A DNA stretch of 55,774 nucleotides, taken from the NCBI GenBank assembly GCA_038206725.1, contig JBBRAO010000024.1, positions 1-55,774 of the forward strand. Direction: 5' to 3'. This document shows, in pieces, positions 9,115-17,217 of this stretch. The translations under genes were made by a program, and so were the position numbers. Every line of letters starts with the position of its first letter. The first letter of the stretch is position 1. This DNA is from JBAXXL01 sp038206725. Lineage in GTDB: Bacteria; Bacteroidota; Ignavibacteria; Kapaibacteriales; UBA2268. A model generated the notes under the pieces. It worked only from the letters and a program-made list of their open reading frames with translations, ran no database searches and had not been told where the DNA came from.

Positions 9115-9213
9115 TTAAATTTGAGTTTTAAAATGGTTTGCATAAGCAATCTTAACATCTTCTTCTGTCGAGCATTTCTTTATCGTATTAAGGAATCTAT
9201 TTAAGTCTAAATA
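9115..9213 (-). pseudogene. Possible short remnant of a coding sequence
   Basis: The minus strand carries an open stretch without a start, reading NRFLNTIKKCSTEEDVKIAY then ANHFKTQI and a stop at 9115. Its TEEDVKIAYAxxF pattern resembles N-terminal regions of restriction or helicase proteins, but the piece is too short to assign. It lies between the pirin and NucS-like genes in otherwise non-coding DNA. Confidence 0.25.
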
Positions 9214-9291
9214 TATCAAATTTTAGTGCTAATATTTTATTACTGTTTATTTTAAATCTAATTGTTTTAATTTCCAATTTAGTTGTTGTAT

Positions 9292-10281
9292 CTATTCTTG
9301 ATAACCCAATATTTCTTTTACTAAATATTTGTATTCTTTCCTAATACTGAAATTGTCCTTTTCCCAATGATGATTTGGATACTCGTACTTAATGATTTGT
9401 CTTAGAAAATCTTTTTTGGTTTGCCCTAATTGGTTAGACATTAATGCAATAAAATAGCCAGCTTTATTTTCATCTGTTGCTTCTCCTACTCTAACAAATT
9501 CTTTCTTTAGTTGTTCTCTGGTAATAATATCTTGGGCTAATAAAGCAGGAAGTAAAATATCCTTAATCCGTCTTGATGACCATTGTTTATTGTTCAAGTA
9601 TGTTTTAAGAAAATCTTTTAAAGTCTCAGAATCATATGTAGGCACCTCATCTGACATTGGTATTGTAAATTTCTTTTTATTCGATTTTTCCTTTTCAATC
9701 TCCTCAGGTATAATAACAGTTCTTGATAAAAGTTCATTTCCTGTTGATGTAACTACATAATTTAAAATTATAGCATTTATACCTAAATCATAATTTGATG
9801 ATAACCATTCAATCATTCGACTTAATGGCTCGTCTATCGAAAATCCAACTAATAATAATCTTTGTGCACTATTTATCACAAGATCTTCAAGTTCGACATT
9901 TGCAAAATTGTCAATTATATGATCTTCAAGTGACTTTCCTGAGAAAGAAACGCATATTTCATTTAATTTTTCAAGATCCCAATTTGCGACATCAGAAGCA
10001 TAGTCAATTGCCTGCGCTATTACATCACGTGGAAGCCTTCCTCTTTTAAGTTCTATAATAACTAAATTACCGTTATTATCAATCCCTAAATAATCTAGTG
10101 GACCTGATTTAGTTCGCACCTGCTCACCAAAAACTAAAATATCTTCACCAATGATTTTTGGGTTTGTTTTTAACCATTTTTCTAAATCATCCTTTTCTTT
10201 TTTCCCATTCTGAGCTAAACTTGAATTTACTTCAGATAGTTCTCCATTAATGATTTCCCAAGTTTTGATTTCAGTAGCCAT
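9292..10281 (-). CDS. NucS/DUF91-like endonuclease domain protein
   Basis: 329 aa. The N-terminal half (about 20-130) has the PD-(D/E)xK layout of the DUF91/NucS nuclease family: EKWLKTNPKIIGEDILVFGE, then GPLDYLGIDNNGNLVIIELK with the catalytic Asp and Glu-x-Lys, and DVIAQAIDYASD. The C-terminal half (about 200-329) is charged and helical without a recognised family. NucS/EndoMS enzymes cleave mismatched or branched DNA in archaea and actinobacteria. Stand-alone homologues elsewhere are poorly characterised, so mismatch repair is not assured. It is monocistronic with its own AT-rich upstream region. Confidence 0.75.
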   Translation of the reverse strand: MATEIKTWEIINGELSEVNSSLAQNGKKEKDDLEKWLKTNPKIIGEDILVFGEQVRTKSGPLDYLGIDNNGNLVIIELKRGRLPRDVIAQAIDYASDVANWDLEKLNEICVSFSGKSLEDHIIDNFANVELEDLVINSAQRLLLVGFSIDEPLSRMIEWLSSNYDLGINAIILNYVVTSTGNELLSRTVIIPEEIEKEKSNKKKFTIPMSDEVPTYDSETLKDFLKTYLNNKQWSSRRIKDILLPALLAQDIITREQLKKEFVRVGEATDENKAGYFIALMSNQLGQTKKDFLRQIIKYEYPNHHWEKDNFSIRKEYKYLVKEILGYQE

Positions 10282-10511
10282 AATTAATCGTCCTATTTAA
10301 TATGTTAATCCATTAGTATAATGTCATTATTAATATTTCATAATTGTTCTTTACATTATGAAACGCTTAAATTTTTACAAACCTCTTCCATCCATTCCGC
10401 ATTTTCACAAGTTTGCAAATCAGCTATCTTTCAAAACTAATCATTTTTCTTTCAATTGTCAAAGGAAGTACCATTTTTGAGGCAAAAAGTTTTTAACGGG
10501 GGAGGGCTCGC

Positions 10512-10550
10512 AAAAAAAAGAACAATAAGCACTAAGCCCATTGTTCTTTT
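10512..10550 (-). terminator. Rho-independent terminator of rpsF-rplI
   Basis: On the minus strand AAGAACAAT and ATTGTTCTT form a 9-bp stem around a GGGCTTAGTGCTT loop, followed by eight T. It starts about 26 bp after the rplI stop. Confidence 0.85.
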
Positions 10551-10575
10551 AAAATTCTGTGATTTAAGCGGAGAA

Positions 10576-11025
10576 TTATTCTTCTTCCGAGATAACCCAA
10601 ACTTTGACAGATGTAATAACTTCTGGATGAAGTTTGATTTTAATATCGAATACACCCAACGATTTGATAGGGTCTTCGATTATGATATTTTTGCGGTCAA
10701 TATCATATCCGCGAAGTTTTAATTCATCGCTAATCATAGCTTGATTAACAGAACCGTATAATTTGCCTTCTTCGCCAACTTTCATAGCTACAGATATTTG
10801 CAAATCAGTTATTTCTGCCATTAAAACTTCAGCTTGTTCTTTTTCTTGAGCTATCTTTTTAGCAAAAGATTTCTTTTCTACAGCAATTCGTTTGACGGCA
10901 CTTTCAGAAGCAAAATATGCTAATTCGCGAGGAATCAAATAATTGCGGCCGTATCCATCTTTTACGTTAACAACACTGCCCATATCGCCTAAATTTTCGA
11001 CGTTGCGTCGTAATATTACTCTCAT
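10576..11025 (-). CDS. rplI: 50S ribosomal protein L9
   Basis: 149 aa, the usual length. The N-terminal rRNA-binding domain has the family signature MRVILRRNVENLGDMGSVVN then VKDGYGRNYLIPRELA. It is joined by a long charged helix (about 45-75, KRIAVEKKSFAKKIAQEKEQ) to a C-terminal domain. L9 binds 23S rRNA near the L1 stalk and helps keep the reading frame. It follows rpsF by 51 bp; the rpsR and ssb genes that often lie between these two are missing here. Confidence 0.97.
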   Translation of the reverse strand: MRVILRRNVENLGDMGSVVNVKDGYGRNYLIPRELAYFASESAVKRIAVEKKSFAKKIAQEKEQAEVLMAEITDLQISVAMKVGEEGKLYGSVNQAMISDELKLRGYDIDRKNIIIEDPIKSLGVFDIKIKLHPEVITSVKVWVISEEE

Positions 11026-11076
11026 ATTATTTTTTCCGGCTTTATATTATTTTCTAATTATTTCTAAATTCTATTA

Positions 11077-11574
11077 TTATTCAGCAGTAATTTCTGCTTT
11101 TTCTTCTTCAATTTCTTCTTTTTCTGTTTCTTCAATCACTTCTTTTATCTCAACGGCTTCGTCGGCTGTTACTGCTTCTTCAATGATTGCTTCTTCTACT
11201 TCTGCTTTTTTTTGTTCTTTTACAGTTTCAGCGGCGGCTTGGTTGCCTTCTTCCATAGCTTTTTGTAATCTAAGGTCTCTTAACTTAACGGATAATTGTA
11301 GTGTTAAGTGACGTAAAACTGTATCTTCTAAAACCAAAAATCTTTCAAGAAGCGGTAAACCACTTGGTATCAATTCAAATTCCAAATGAACATAGTAGCC
11401 ATTGAATTTTTTTGCGATCGGATAAGCCAATCTACGACGGCCCCATCTGTCGGTTACCTTAATTTCTCCGCCTTGGTTTTCGATATAGCTTGTAACTTTG
11501 CTGATTGCGGCTTCCACTTCCGGATCTTCTAATCCCGCGTTAAATATTAAAGTTGTTTCGTACAAGCGGCGCAT
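11077..11574 (-). CDS. rpsF: 30S ribosomal protein S6 with acidic tail
   Basis: 165 aa. The S6 core occupies about residues 1-100 (RRLYETTLIFNAGLEDPEVE, then GGEIKVTDRWGRRRLAYPI and YYVHLEFE). A tail of about 60 residues, rich in Glu, Ala and Lys (for example EKEEIEEEKAEITAE), follows. S6 normally forms a heterodimer with S18 on the 30S platform; the S18 gene is not next to it here. Transcription probably starts at the TTTG-N20-TATTTTTG promoter at 11628-11659, giving a leader of about 47 nt. Confidence 0.96.
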   Translation of the reverse strand: MRRLYETTLIFNAGLEDPEVEAAISKVTSYIENQGGEIKVTDRWGRRRLAYPIAKKFNGYYVHLEFELIPSGLPLLERFLVLEDTVLRHLTLQLSVKLRDLRLQKAMEEGNQAAAETVKEQKKAEVEEAIIEEAVTADEAVEIKEVIEETEKEEIEEEKAEITAE

Positions 11575-11627
11575 AATTTATATACTCCAATAAAGTAATT
11601 TTTTAAAATATTTCTAAATATGAATTA

Positions 11628-11659
11628 CAAAAATAACAGTTTAATACCAAATAAACAAA
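11628..11659 (-). promoter_or_regulatory. Bacteroidota-type promoter of rpsF-rplI
   Basis: On the minus strand a -33 element TTTG (11656-11659) is separated by exactly 20 nt from a -7 element TATTTTTG (11628-11635), a full match to the TTTG/TAnnTTTG consensus. The predicted transcript start is near 11621. Confidence 0.75.
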
Positions 11660-11814
11660 TTATTGAGTGAATTAATTGATTTCAAGCACATTTCTTTTGT
11701 TTTTCTTGTTTAAAAGCTCACGCTTTGGGACAAAAAATAAATGAAACGAACATTCATTTAAACCGCATTTCATATAAGGCTATTCATCTTCAACTGGTTC
11801 GCGGTTGTCAACTT

Positions 11815-12801
11815 TCAACTATTTCCAATCATCTTTTTATGCCATTCCCAGGCATTGGATATAATTTGGTTTATGTCGTTGAATTTTGGTTCCCAACCGA
11901 GAAGATTTTTGATTTTTACAGAGGAGGCGTATAAACTTGGCGGGTCGCCCGCGCGACGGGGTGCGAGAATCTCAATGATTTCTTTACCGGTTACCTTTCT
12001 TGCAGTTTCAATTATTTCTTTAATCGAATAGCCTATCCCATTTCCCAAATTGAATACCTCGCTTTGTCCTCCTTTTGCCAAATACTCGTACGATTTGATA
12101 TGAGCGTCAGCCAAATCGTTTACGTGTATGTAATCGCGCACGCAAGTTCCGTCCGGAGTATTGTAATCCGAGCCATAAACTTGTATGTTCGGTCTTTTGC
12201 CAATTGCGGCATCCAAAACCAGAGGAATCAAATGAGTTTCGGGTGTGTGGTCTTCGCCGACTTCCGATTCGGGGTCTGCACCGGCGGCGTTGAAATATCT
12301 TAATGCCACATATTTAAGCCCGTAAGCGGCGGAGTAATCTTCCAATATACTTTCAACCATCAATTTGGTTTTGCCGTAGGGGTTTATCGGCGACTTCGGA
12401 GTTTCTTCGGTTATCGGCAGTTCTTTGGGTTCGCCGAACACAGCGCAAGACGATGAAAATATAAACTTATCGACTTTACAAGCTACCATCGCATTTAGCA
12501 ATGTTATCGTATTTTGAACATTATTTACATAGTATTTTTGAGGATTGGTTACTGATTCGCCGACATAAGCAAAAGCGGCGAAGTGCATCACGCAGTCAAT
12601 ACCGTTTTCTTTCAAAACTTGGCAAAGCAAATCATAATTGCTCAAATCGCCTTCGACTAATTTTCCCCATTTTACAAAATCGCGATGACCTGTCGAAAAA
12701 TTATCGAAGACAATCGTGTTAAAGCCGATTTTTGTCAGAGCTTTATTTACATGACTGCCTATATATCCGGCACCGCCAATGATTAAAATATTCTTTGCCA
12801 T
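11815..12801 (-). CDS. galE: UDP-glucose 4-epimerase
   Basis: 328 aa short-chain dehydrogenase family enzyme that interconverts UDP-glucose and UDP-galactose (or the N-acetyl forms). It supplies galactose for surface polysaccharides. NAD-binding GGAGYIGSHV is at about 8-17, the catalytic SSSCAVFG and YGKTK (Tyr-x-x-x-Lys) at about 121 and 146, and RYFNAAGADP at about 170. It lies 13 bp downstream of sdaA as the last gene of a probable rpmI-rplT-pheS-sdaA-galE run, although the functions are unrelated. Confidence 0.95.
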   Translation of the reverse strand: MAKNILIIGGAGYIGSHVNKALTKIGFNTIVFDNFSTGHRDFVKWGKLVEGDLSNYDLLCQVLKENGIDCVMHFAAFAYVGESVTNPQKYYVNNVQNTITLLNAMVACKVDKFIFSSSCAVFGEPKELPITEETPKSPINPYGKTKLMVESILEDYSAAYGLKYVALRYFNAAGADPESEVGEDHTPETHLIPLVLDAAIGKRPNIQVYGSDYNTPDGTCVRDYIHVNDLADAHIKSYEYLAKGGQSEVFNLGNGIGYSIKEIIETARKVTGKEIIEILAPRRAGDPPSLYASSVKIKNLLGWEPKFNDINQIISNAWEWHKKMIGNS

Positions 12802-12814
12802 AATTCACTCAAAA

Positions 12815-14023
12815 TTAATAAATAATAGGGAAGGCATCCATAAGAGCTAAACCGCCTTTCGAAGTTTCGCGATAATTACTGCTTAGGTCGCAACCTGTTT
12901 GCTGTAAAGTTTTTGTAACTTCATCGAAACTGATTCTGTGTCTTCCATCGCAAAGAATCGTATATGAAGCATTGTCCAACGCTCTCGCCGCGGCGAAAAC
13001 ATTCCGTTCTATACACGGGATTTGCACAAGACCTAACACAGGATCGCAGGTGAGTCCTAAAGAATGTTCAATTCCGATTTCAGCGGCATATTCAATTTGG
13101 TAAATCGAACCTCCGTAAATCTGGCAAGCCGCCGCTGAAGCCATAGCGCAGGCAACACCAACTTCACCTTGACACCCTACAGCCGCACCACTGATTGAAG
13201 CGTTAGTTTTCACTATATTCCCATAAAGTCCGGCGGTTGCTAAAGCGCACAATATTGTTTTGGTGTCGGTTTTGTAAATCCCTTGGAGGTAATATAATAC
13301 TGCAGGAAGAGTTCCACAGGATCCGCAAGTAGGTGCGGTAACGATTTTACCACCTGCGGCGTTCTCTTCACTGACTGCTAATGCGTAGCTGTAAAGTTGC
13401 GCCATACGCTTTCTTGGTCCGCTTAACATTTTAGCCTGAGCGTTATACTGGGATGCTTTGCGTGGTAAACTTAATCCACCGGGTAATGTACCTGATGTTT
13501 TAAGTCCTTTTTTCAAAGACTCTTGCATTTGTATCCATATTTTCTCAAGATAATCCCAAATTTCAGGACCCTCGGATGTCTCAACAAACTGCCAGTATGT
13601 AGCACCATTTTGATTACACCACTGCATAATTTCGGTCATTGTGGAGATTTTATAAACGTTATTTGTTTCAATTTCCGTATCATCATCTACGATTGAACCG
13701 CCACCAATGCTGTAAGCCGTCCAACTTGATATTAATATCCCATCGTTGAACGCAGAAAAATTTAAAGCGTTTGGATGTTTAGGAAGGTATGTATTTGGTT
13801 CCCAAACAATTCGGATATTTTTCCCATCGAAAATGTTTTTAATCGTTCTGCCGGTTAAATGCCCCTTGCCTGTTGCGGCCAAACTGCCATAAAGTGTTAC
13901 TACATATTCATCTGCCACGGGTATTTTAGCTAAAAAAGTCTTTGCCGCTTTACGTGGTCCCATAGTATGACTACTTGAAGGTCCATACCCGATTTTAAAA
14001 ATTTCTTTAATTGATTCCATCAA
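12815..14023 (-). CDS. sdaA: L-serine ammonia-lyase (iron-sulfur type)
   Basis: 402 aa. Converts L-serine to pyruvate and ammonia using a 4Fe-4S cluster. The single polypeptide combines the beta part (GPSSSHTMGPRKAAKTF at about 14-30) with the alpha part (VTAPTCGSCGTLPAVLYY, GCQGEVGVACAMASAAAC, and LTCDPVLGLVQIPCIERN, which carries known cluster-ligand cysteines). Length and layout match the Bacteroidota form. The first codon doublet is ATGATG; either Met may start. It overlaps the pheS stop by 4 bp, so translation is coupled. Confidence 0.94.
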   Translation of the reverse strand: MMESIKEIFKIGYGPSSSHTMGPRKAAKTFLAKIPVADEYVVTLYGSLAATGKGHLTGRTIKNIFDGKNIRIVWEPNTYLPKHPNALNFSAFNDGILISSWTAYSIGGGSIVDDDTEIETNNVYKISTMTEIMQWCNQNGATYWQFVETSEGPEIWDYLEKIWIQMQESLKKGLKTSGTLPGGLSLPRKASQYNAQAKMLSGPRKRMAQLYSYALAVSEENAAGGKIVTAPTCGSCGTLPAVLYYLQGIYKTDTKTILCALATAGLYGNIVKTNASISGAAVGCQGEVGVACAMASAAACQIYGGSIYQIEYAAEIGIEHSLGLTCDPVLGLVQIPCIERNVFAAARALDNASYTILCDGRHRISFDEVTKTLQQTGCDLSSNYRETSKGGLALMDAFPIIY

Positions 14024-15003
14024 AATTGTTCTAATACTCTTATATCATTTTCGTATAAATAGCGAATATCTGAAATACCTGTTTTCAGCATAGTTACTCT
14101 TTCAATGCCAAAACCGAAAGCAAACCCTGAATATACTTCAGGATCAATTCCGCAGGCGGTTAATACATCAGGATGCACCATTCCACAACCTGCAACTTCC
14201 ATCCATTTTTCAGTACCCGGCTTCATTATATCCAGTTCGGCACTTGGTTCAGTAAATGGGAAAAACGATGGGCGGTAGCGGAAACGAAGGTCGTCGCCGT
14301 ACATTTTGCGCGCAAATACCATCATAGTAGCTTTAAGTTCGGCAAAGTTAACGTTTTTGTCGATGTATAAACCTTCAATTTGATAAAATTCAGCTAAATG
14401 AGTAGCATCCAAAGATTCGTTTCTGTAAACACGACCCGGCATAATAGAACGGATTGGAGGTTTTTGCGATTGCATAACTCGAATTTGGACAGGCGAAGTA
14501 TGAGTCCTTAAAACTATTTCTCGTTCATCTTTGATAAAGAACGTATCCTGCATATCGCGTGCCGGATGGTCGGGAGGGAAGTTCAATGCGTCGAAATTAT
14601 GAAAGCCGTCTTCGATGTCGGGACCTTCCGCTAAAACGAAGCCCATTCGCTCGAAAATAGTTATCATTTCGCGAACTGTTTGTGTAATAGGGTGGATGCT
14701 TCCGGTGAAGGTTTTTCTTCCCGGCAAAGTAATATCAATATCCACTTTGTCTTCCTGCTCTTCGGTAAAGCGTTCTTTAAGAACGCTATACTGGGTCTCC
14801 GCAAAATTTCTGAGCAAATTGAGTTCTTTGCCAACCAACGGTTTTATATCCGCCGGAACTTCTCGCATCTTATCAAAAAGTGTTTGGATAGACCCTTTCT
14901 TTACTAAAAATTCGAGCCGAAAATTCTCTAAATCTTCGGATTTAACTATCGAGCTTATTCGGCTTTCAATAATTTCTTTTAATTCTTTAATTGCTTCAAT
15001 CAT
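14020..15003 (-). CDS. pheS: Phenylalanine-tRNA ligase alpha subunit
   Basis: 327 aa class II synthetase subunit that, with PheT, charges tRNA-Phe. The N-terminal coiled-coil tRNA arm (about 1-85) precedes the catalytic core: HPITQTVREMITIFERMGF, TSPVQIRVMQ, FRYRPSFFPFTEPSAELDI (motif 2) and GFGIERVTML (motif 3). pheT is not adjacent, unlike in many genomes. It follows rplT by 96 bp; the ribosomal protein/synthetase linkage is common. Confidence 0.97.
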   Translation of the reverse strand: MIEAIKELKEIIESRISSIVKSEDLENFRLEFLVKKGSIQTLFDKMREVPADIKPLVGKELNLLRNFAETQYSVLKERFTEEQEDKVDIDITLPGRKTFTGSIHPITQTVREMITIFERMGFVLAEGPDIEDGFHNFDALNFPPDHPARDMQDTFFIKDEREIVLRTHTSPVQIRVMQSQKPPIRSIMPGRVYRNESLDATHLAEFYQIEGLYIDKNVNFAELKATMMVFARKMYGDDLRFRYRPSFFPFTEPSAELDIMKPGTEKWMEVAGCGMVHPDVLTACGIDPEVYSGFAFGFGIERVTMLKTGISDIRYLYENDIRVLEQF

Positions 15004-15099
15004 TTTAATTACAGCATTATTTTAATAAAACAAAAAATAACCGCATTTGCAATAAATACGGTTATAAAATTACGAAAAGTTTTTAAATTAAAATTAAAT

Positions 15100-15447
15100 T
15101 TAATTAATAGCTTTTTTAACAATAGCCGTAAAAACTTCAGGTTTGTTCATAGCGAAATCCGCCAAAACCTTACGATTTATATCAATATTCTTTTCTTTCA
15201 AAGCACATATAAGCCTTGAATATGTGGTGTTGTTTAAGCGAGCGGCGGCGTTAATACGGGTAATCCATAAACGACGATAACTACGTTTTTTTAACTTTCT
15301 GCCTACAAATGCGTGCAATAAACCTTTTTCAACGTGGTTTTTTGCAACTGTCCAGACATTTTTCCTCGCGCCCCAATATCCTTTGGCTAATTTCAGGAAT
15401 TTCTTTCTTTTATTGCGCGAAGCTACTTTATTCTGTGAGCGAGCCAT
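15100..15447 (-). CDS. rplT: 50S ribosomal protein L20
   Basis: 115 aa, standard length. The basic N-terminus (MARSQNKVASRNKRKKFLKL) and WITRINAAARLNNTTYSRLI are family hallmarks. L20 binds 23S rRNA early in 50S assembly and represses its own operon in several bacteria. It lies 75 bp downstream of rpmI, as usual. Confidence 0.97.
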   Translation of the reverse strand: MARSQNKVASRNKRKKFLKLAKGYWGARKNVWTVAKNHVEKGLLHAFVGRKLKKRSYRRLWITRINAAARLNNTTYSRLICALKEKNIDINRKVLADFAMNKPEVFTAIVKKAIN

Positions 15448-15522
15448 AACTTATCTCCAATAATTATAAATATATACGGTTGGGGGAGAGCTTCAATAAC
15501 CCCTCGAACCTGAATTAATTCG

Positions 15523-15720
15523 TTATGCTGAAGCCAGCATACGTTTTACTCTATGCACATCAGCCTCGTGGACAAATTCAGTCTTACGCAAATTTCTTTT
15601 ACGTTTCTGTGTTTTCTTTGTCAATATGTGGCTGGCATAAGGTCTTTTTCTTTTAATGTGTCCGCTCGGCGTAATTTTGAAACGCTTTTTGGCGGAACCA
15701 TTGGTTTTCATCTTTGGCAT
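15523..15720 (-). CDS. rpmI: 50S ribosomal protein L35
   Basis: 65 aa with the L35 signature MPKMKTNGSAKKRFKITPSG and HILTKKTQKRKRNLR. The translation initiation factor gene infC, which normally precedes rpmI, is absent. Instead an own promoter lies at 15770-15800, directly after the preceding gene. Confidence 0.96.
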   Translation of the reverse strand: MPKMKTNGSAKKRFKITPSGHIKRKRPYASHILTKKTQKRKRNLRKTEFVHEADVHRVKRMLASA

Positions 15721-15769
15721 TGCCCTAATCCATCATTAATTAATCTTAAAAATGCTCAATATAGAACTT

Positions 15770-15800
15770 CAAAATTATGAAAAAAATATGGAAAAACAAA
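15770..15800 (-). promoter_or_regulatory. Bacteroidota-type promoter of rpmI-rplT
   Basis: On the minus strand TTTG (15797-15800), a 19-nt spacer and TAATTTTG (15770-15777) match the consensus fully. It sits between the stop of the upstream synthase gene (15802) and rpmI, leaving a leader of about 43 nt. Confidence 0.75.
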
Positions 15801-15801
15801 A

Positions 15802-16998
15802 TTATTTGTCTAATAATCCAAATTCTTTACCGATTTGTTCAAATACGTCTAACATATAATCCAAATGGTGTTTCTCGTGAGTAGCCATATAACTTGTTCT
15901 CATCATAGACATATTTGGTGGTACTCCCGGTGGTACGAAGGCATTTACATACACGTTCGAATCGAACAAACGACGCCAAAATAGCAGCGCTTTGTCCATA
16001 TCGCCGATGATAACAGGAATAATAGCTGTGTTACCGCTGATAATTTCGAAACCAATATTGCGGAAACCTTCGCGCATATAATTAGTGTTGTCTCTGAGCT
16101 TTTGAACCAATTCCGGTTGTTTTTCTAAAATATCAAGCGAAGCTAAAGCCGCCGCGCAAGATGCCGGTGTAGGACTTGCTGAAAATATTAAGGCAGGGCT
16201 GTTATGTTTGATATAATTAATCACTCTTTCAGGAGCCGCAACGAAACCGCCTAATGATGCAAAAGTTTTTGAAAAAGTACCCATTATCATATCAGTTTCA
16301 TCATTTTGATTGAAATAATCAGCTGTTCCACGGCCACCTTCACCAATTACACCAACAGCGTGAGCATCGTCAATTAAAATTTGAGCATTGTATTGTTTGC
16401 ATAATTTATTCATTTCAGGCAAATTGCAAATCTCACCGGTTACTGAAAAAACACCGTCAGCAACGATCAATTTATTTGCATCCAATGGCAAAGAAGAAAG
16501 AACTTTTTCCAAATCCTTCATATCACTATGCTTGAAGCGAATGAAACTAACCATTGCGCCTTTTGCCATAATTGCCGCCGCCATAATACTTGCGTGGTCT
16601 TCTTTATCGCAAATTAGGTATTCACCTTTTTGAACAAGCGTCGAAACTACACCTTGAGAAGTTTGGAAACCGGTTGAAAATAACAGAACTGATTCTTTGT
16701 TAAGAAATTTTGCTAATTTGGCTTCTAATTCTACGTGCAAATCCAAATTTCCGGTTAAATATCTGGAACCTGAACAACCCGTACCGTATTTTTCGGTTGC
16801 TTTTACCGCTGCTTCGATTACCGCGGGATGAGTAGTGAGACCCAAATAATTATTTGAGCCGGCCATATACATATCTTTGCCATCAATTTTTACAATCGGT
16901 CCTTCGTTGGCTTTTATCACGTGAAAATAAGGGTAAAGGCCGAGCTTTTTAACGTCATCGGCCTTGGTAAAAGCTAGACACTTGTCAAAAATTCCCAT
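15802..16998 (-). CDS. Alpha-oxoamine synthase, probably serine palmitoyltransferase-like
   Basis: 398 aa PLP enzyme of the family that condenses an amino acid with an acyl-CoA (KBL, BioF, HemA, Spt). Landmarks: SNNYLGLTTHP, GTGCSGSRYLTGNLDLHVEL, VDGVFSVTGEICNLPE-like ADGVFSVTGE, DDAHAVGVIGEGGRG and the PLP lysine in GTFSKTFASLGG. Overall it resembles the Bacteroidota serine palmitoyltransferases that make sphingolipid bases, especially in its N-terminus and its C-terminal VPPGVPPNMSMMRTSYMATH. A glycine C-acetyltransferase role remains possible. It faces hutU across a divergent 219-bp region. Confidence 0.82.
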   Translation of the reverse strand: MGIFDKCLAFTKADDVKKLGLYPYFHVIKANEGPIVKIDGKDMYMAGSNNYLGLTTHPAVIEAAVKATEKYGTGCSGSRYLTGNLDLHVELEAKLAKFLNKESVLLFSTGFQTSQGVVSTLVQKGEYLICDKEDHASIMAAAIMAKGAMVSFIRFKHSDMKDLEKVLSSLPLDANKLIVADGVFSVTGEICNLPEMNKLCKQYNAQILIDDAHAVGVIGEGGRGTADYFNQNDETDMIMGTFSKTFASLGGFVAAPERVINYIKHNSPALIFSASPTPASCAAALASLDILEKQPELVQKLRDNTNYMREGFRNIGFEIISGNTAIIPVIIGDMDKALLFWRRLFDSNVYVNAFVPPGVPPNMSMMRTSYMATHEKHHLDYMLDVFEQIGKEFGLLDK

Positions 16999-17136
16999 TA
17001 AATATTCTCTTTATTATAAAAAAATAATAGTTTTTATTTTATATATTTTTAAAGTATTTAAAATATATTAAGTTACTTGAAAACCTTTTTTAAACGAACG
17101 TAGTCGAAATTTATTTTATTTAATCAAAAAAAATTG

Positions 17137-17144
17137 TATTTTTG
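17137..17144 (+). promoter_or_regulatory. Possible -7 promoter element before hutU
   Basis: TATTTTTG matches TAnnTTTG, about 73 bp before the hutU ATG. No good -33 TTTG stands at the expected distance, so the call is tentative. Confidence 0.4.
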
Positions 17145-17217
17145 TATTTATTAAAAAACAAATACCCGAATTATAAACTAAAGAATTGCATAAAGATTAA
17201 ATTGAAAATAGGAAAAT

